Origin: Chitinispirillaceae bacterium
GTDB taxonomy: Bacteria > Fibrobacterota > Chitinivibrionia > Chitinivibrionales > Chitinispirillaceae
Length of the DNA: 7,422 nt
Direction of reading: 5' to 3'
Assembly (NCBI GenBank): GCA_016926315.1
Contig: JAFGOU010000202.1
Coordinates: forward strand, 1 to 7,422
A program made the position numbers and the translations under genes. How positions within the stretch are numbered: position 1 is the first letter of the stretch; each line of letters starts with the position of its first letter. Below, piece by piece: positions 5,799-7,422 of this stretch. The notes under the pieces were generated by a model. That model was not told the origin of the DNA, made no database searches, and was given only the letters and a program-made list of their open reading frames with translations.

Positions 5799-7369
5799 CA
5801 AAAGGCACCTTTTTTACGGCAACCGTTCTCCCGCTCTCTTTTTTCTTCTTATCATGCACCGACAATCTTCCCGTTCCCGCCGGCTTGAATACGGTTGACG
5901 AAATACCAAGCAGTGTCACCAGACCTGTCTTGCGCGCAACGCTCCCGGCAAGCTGGGACGAAAACTGGTTTTCCTCTCCCGCGGTGTTCGATCTTGACAA
6001 TGACGGCAGCCCGGAAATCATCGCCTCCCGCCACAGCGTGCTCTATGTGTGGAACAGCGACGGCAGCAAAAAATGGCGCGCGCCGGTCGGCGAAAACGCG
6101 TCATCGGCCAATGACCATGGATCGAACAGGATGTACTGTTCGCCGGTGGTCGGCGACCTGAACAACGACGGGTATGGCGAAATCGCCATCTGTTATTCCA
6201 ACAAGGCGGCGGTGTACGATCACCAGGGCGACCTGCTCCCGGGATGGCCGGTCGCTTTTCCAAATGCGTCGTCGGAGATCCGCTCCATTGCCGCGTGCGA
6301 CCTTGATAATGATGGGGTGTGCGAGATCGCGGTGGTAAAAACCTCGGACGGTCCGGTGACCGCGGTATGGAACCTTTCCGGCGCAATGGTTGCGGGGTGG
6401 CCGCAGGTGATTGACCGCGACCGGCTCAATGATTACGGAGGCTATAACCAGAACGTCGGGTGCGCTGACCTCGACGGCAACGGCGAACCGGAGATCGTGT
6501 GCACCTACGACATCTGCCATATCGGCATCATGAAGCGCACCGGCGAGCCGTGGCCTGCACATCCCCTGTTCAGCGGCGCCTTTGCCTGCAATGTACCCAT
6601 GTTTCACTCCCTGGATCTCGCCCTGCAGGGCTGGGGCCCCGACGGCAGCGACCGCGACGAGTTCACCGATTCGCCGCCGGTCTTCGCCGACCTCGACAAT
6701 GACGGGCTGCCCGAGATCATCCTGTTTTCCGACCATGAAAAAGCCGGAGAGTATGTAAACCGGGGAAACAGCCTCTGGGCGCTCAATCCGGACATGACGC
6801 GCGTGCAGGGATTTGAAACGCCGCCCGTTACGGGCATGCCGCTCTCTACCGGGTATGAAAACAATATCGTCCAGGTGGCGCCGTCGCCGTGCGTCACGCG
6901 GCTCGGGTCCGGGAGCATCACGGTCATTGCGCCGTCATACGACGGCTGGGTGCGCTGTTATGACGCCGGCGGAAACGAGCGGTGGAAAGCGCAGTTCAAC
7001 GCAAGTGGCGAGCCGTTTGTCGGCGCGGGCGAGGCGTGCGCGGTGGACCTTGACAATAACAACGTTCCGGAGATCGTCTTTACCACCTATTCGACGCAGA
7101 AAAACCGGTCCAACCTGTTTGTTCTGAACGCCAGCGGCGCGCTCCTTCACCGGGTGCCCCTTGAAGGCAGGGGGAGCATGGCCGCGCCGACTATTGACGA
7201 TTGCGATAATGACGGCGACCTTGAGATCGTGATCTCCCTGAAGGATGCCCTGGGGAGCGGCAAGGGCGGGGTGCAGGTGTGGGAGGTCGTTTCTGCAAAG
7301 GCGAACAACAGGGACTGGCCGACCGGAAGGGGAAACTGCCTGCGGACCGGGAATTTCGGCGGGAAATAG
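5795..7369 (+). CDS. FG-GAP/VCBS repeat lipoprotein, probable seven-bladed beta-propeller
   Basis: Surface lipoprotein of 524 aa with no visible enzyme motif; such propellers usually bind proteins or glycans. The N-terminus (MTKGTFFTAT, hydrophobic stretch, FLSC) is a lipoprotein signal with acceptor C21; leucine at -2 is not the classic lipobox but is common in FCB-group lipoproteins. Seven calcium-loop motifs of the D-x-D-x-D/N-G...E-I type start at residues 66, 121, 169, 225, 299, 418 and 469 (for example DLDNDGSPEI and DLNNDGYGEI), matching one per blade of a seven-bladed propeller. The sixth (DLDNNNVPEI) lacks the glycine and the seventh reads DCDNDGDLEI. The wider gap between the fifth and sixth (~119 residues) suggests an insertion or a degenerate blade. 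The C-terminus (DWPTGRGNCLRTGNFGG) resembles the closing strand of PQQ-like propellers. It follows the hydrolase-like gene on the same strand, consistent with a helper in polysaccharide capture (inference). Confidence 0.88.
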   Translation: MTKGTFFTATVLPLSFFFLSCTDNLPVPAGLNTVDEIPSSVTRPVLRATLPASWDENWFSSPAVFDLDNDGSPEIIASRHSVLYVWNSDGSKKWRAPVGENASSANDHGSNRMYCSPVVGDLNNDGYGEIAICYSNKAAVYDHQGDLLPGWPVAFPNASSEIRSIAACDLDNDGVCEIAVVKTSDGPVTAVWNLSGAMVAGWPQVIDRDRLNDYGGYNQNVGCADLDGNGEPEIVCTYDICHIGIMKRTGEPWPAHPLFSGAFACNVPMFHSLDLALQGWGPDGSDRDEFTDSPPVFADLDNDGLPEIILFSDHEKAGEYVNRGNSLWALNPDMTRVQGFETPPVTGMPLSTGYENNIVQVAPSPCVTRLGSGSITVIAPSYDGWVRCYDAGGNERWKAQFNASGEPFVGAGEACAVDLDNNNVPEIVFTTYSTQKNRSNLFVLNASGALLHRVPLEGRGSMAAPTIDDCDNDGDLEIVISLKDALGSGKGGVQVWEVVSAKANNRDWPTGRGNCLRTGNFGGK

Positions 7370-7422
7370 GGACGAACGATAACTTCCGTCGCCGGAGCGC
7401 TTCGGAAGGTGGGGATCGGCGC
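7370..7422. other. Trailing non-coding end of the window
   Basis: These 53 bases follow the lipoprotein stop. CTTCCG (7383-7388) can pair with CGGAAG (7403-7408) across a 14-base loop, but no T-run follows within the window, so a terminator is not supported. The window ends here. Confidence 0.4.

Noticed and set aside
6101..6736. Open frame on the minus strand opposite the FG-GAP lipoprotein gene
   Set aside because: Its repeating composition simply mirrors the complement of the aspartate/asparagine-rich repeats of the sense gene.

Overview
The window looks like part of a chromosome from a free-living, polysaccharide-degrading Gram-negative bacterium with moderately high GC. The architecture of the two long secreted proteins (N-terminal signal peptide, clan-A-like TIM barrel, carbohydrate-binding or Ig-like modules, a C-terminal beta-rich tail ending in Arg) and of the FG-GAP lipoprotein fits the Fibrobacterota/FCB superphylum. 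This assignment is an inference from protein style only; no rRNA or other phylogenetic marker is present.

Layout. Positions 1-188 are non-coding and begin AT-rich. They hold a perfect 15-bp inverted repeat and a small palindrome directly behind a recombinase gene. 189-1343 (minus) encodes a complete tyrosine recombinase with an extra N-terminal W-x6-W domain. 1455-3446 (minus) encodes a secreted multidomain glycoside hydrolase of the GH5/clan A type with an InlB-like repeat, a CBM4/9-like module and a C-terminal tail. 3447-3727 is a divergent intergenic region with two operator-like dyads. 3728-5626 (plus) encodes a secreted protein with a SNE...YEGG pattern that looks like a poorly characterised clan-A-like glycoside hydrolase. 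5627-5794 is a leader that can fold into a nested, branched RNA. 5795-7369 (plus) encodes an outer-surface lipoprotein made of seven FG-GAP/VCBS motifs, a probable seven-bladed beta-propeller. The last 53 bases contain no gene.

How it fits together. The two divergent secreted hydrolase-like genes and the propeller lipoprotein look like a small polysaccharide-utilisation neighbourhood: two exported enzymes and one surface-anchored propeller that may bind substrate or partners. The recombinase is probably unrelated in function, but it may mark the edge of a mobile or variable region. I found no defence system, CRISPR array, tRNA or rRNA. The least ordinary items are the possible structured leader at 5646-5747, the uncharacterised hydrolase-like protein, and the palindromes behind the recombinase.
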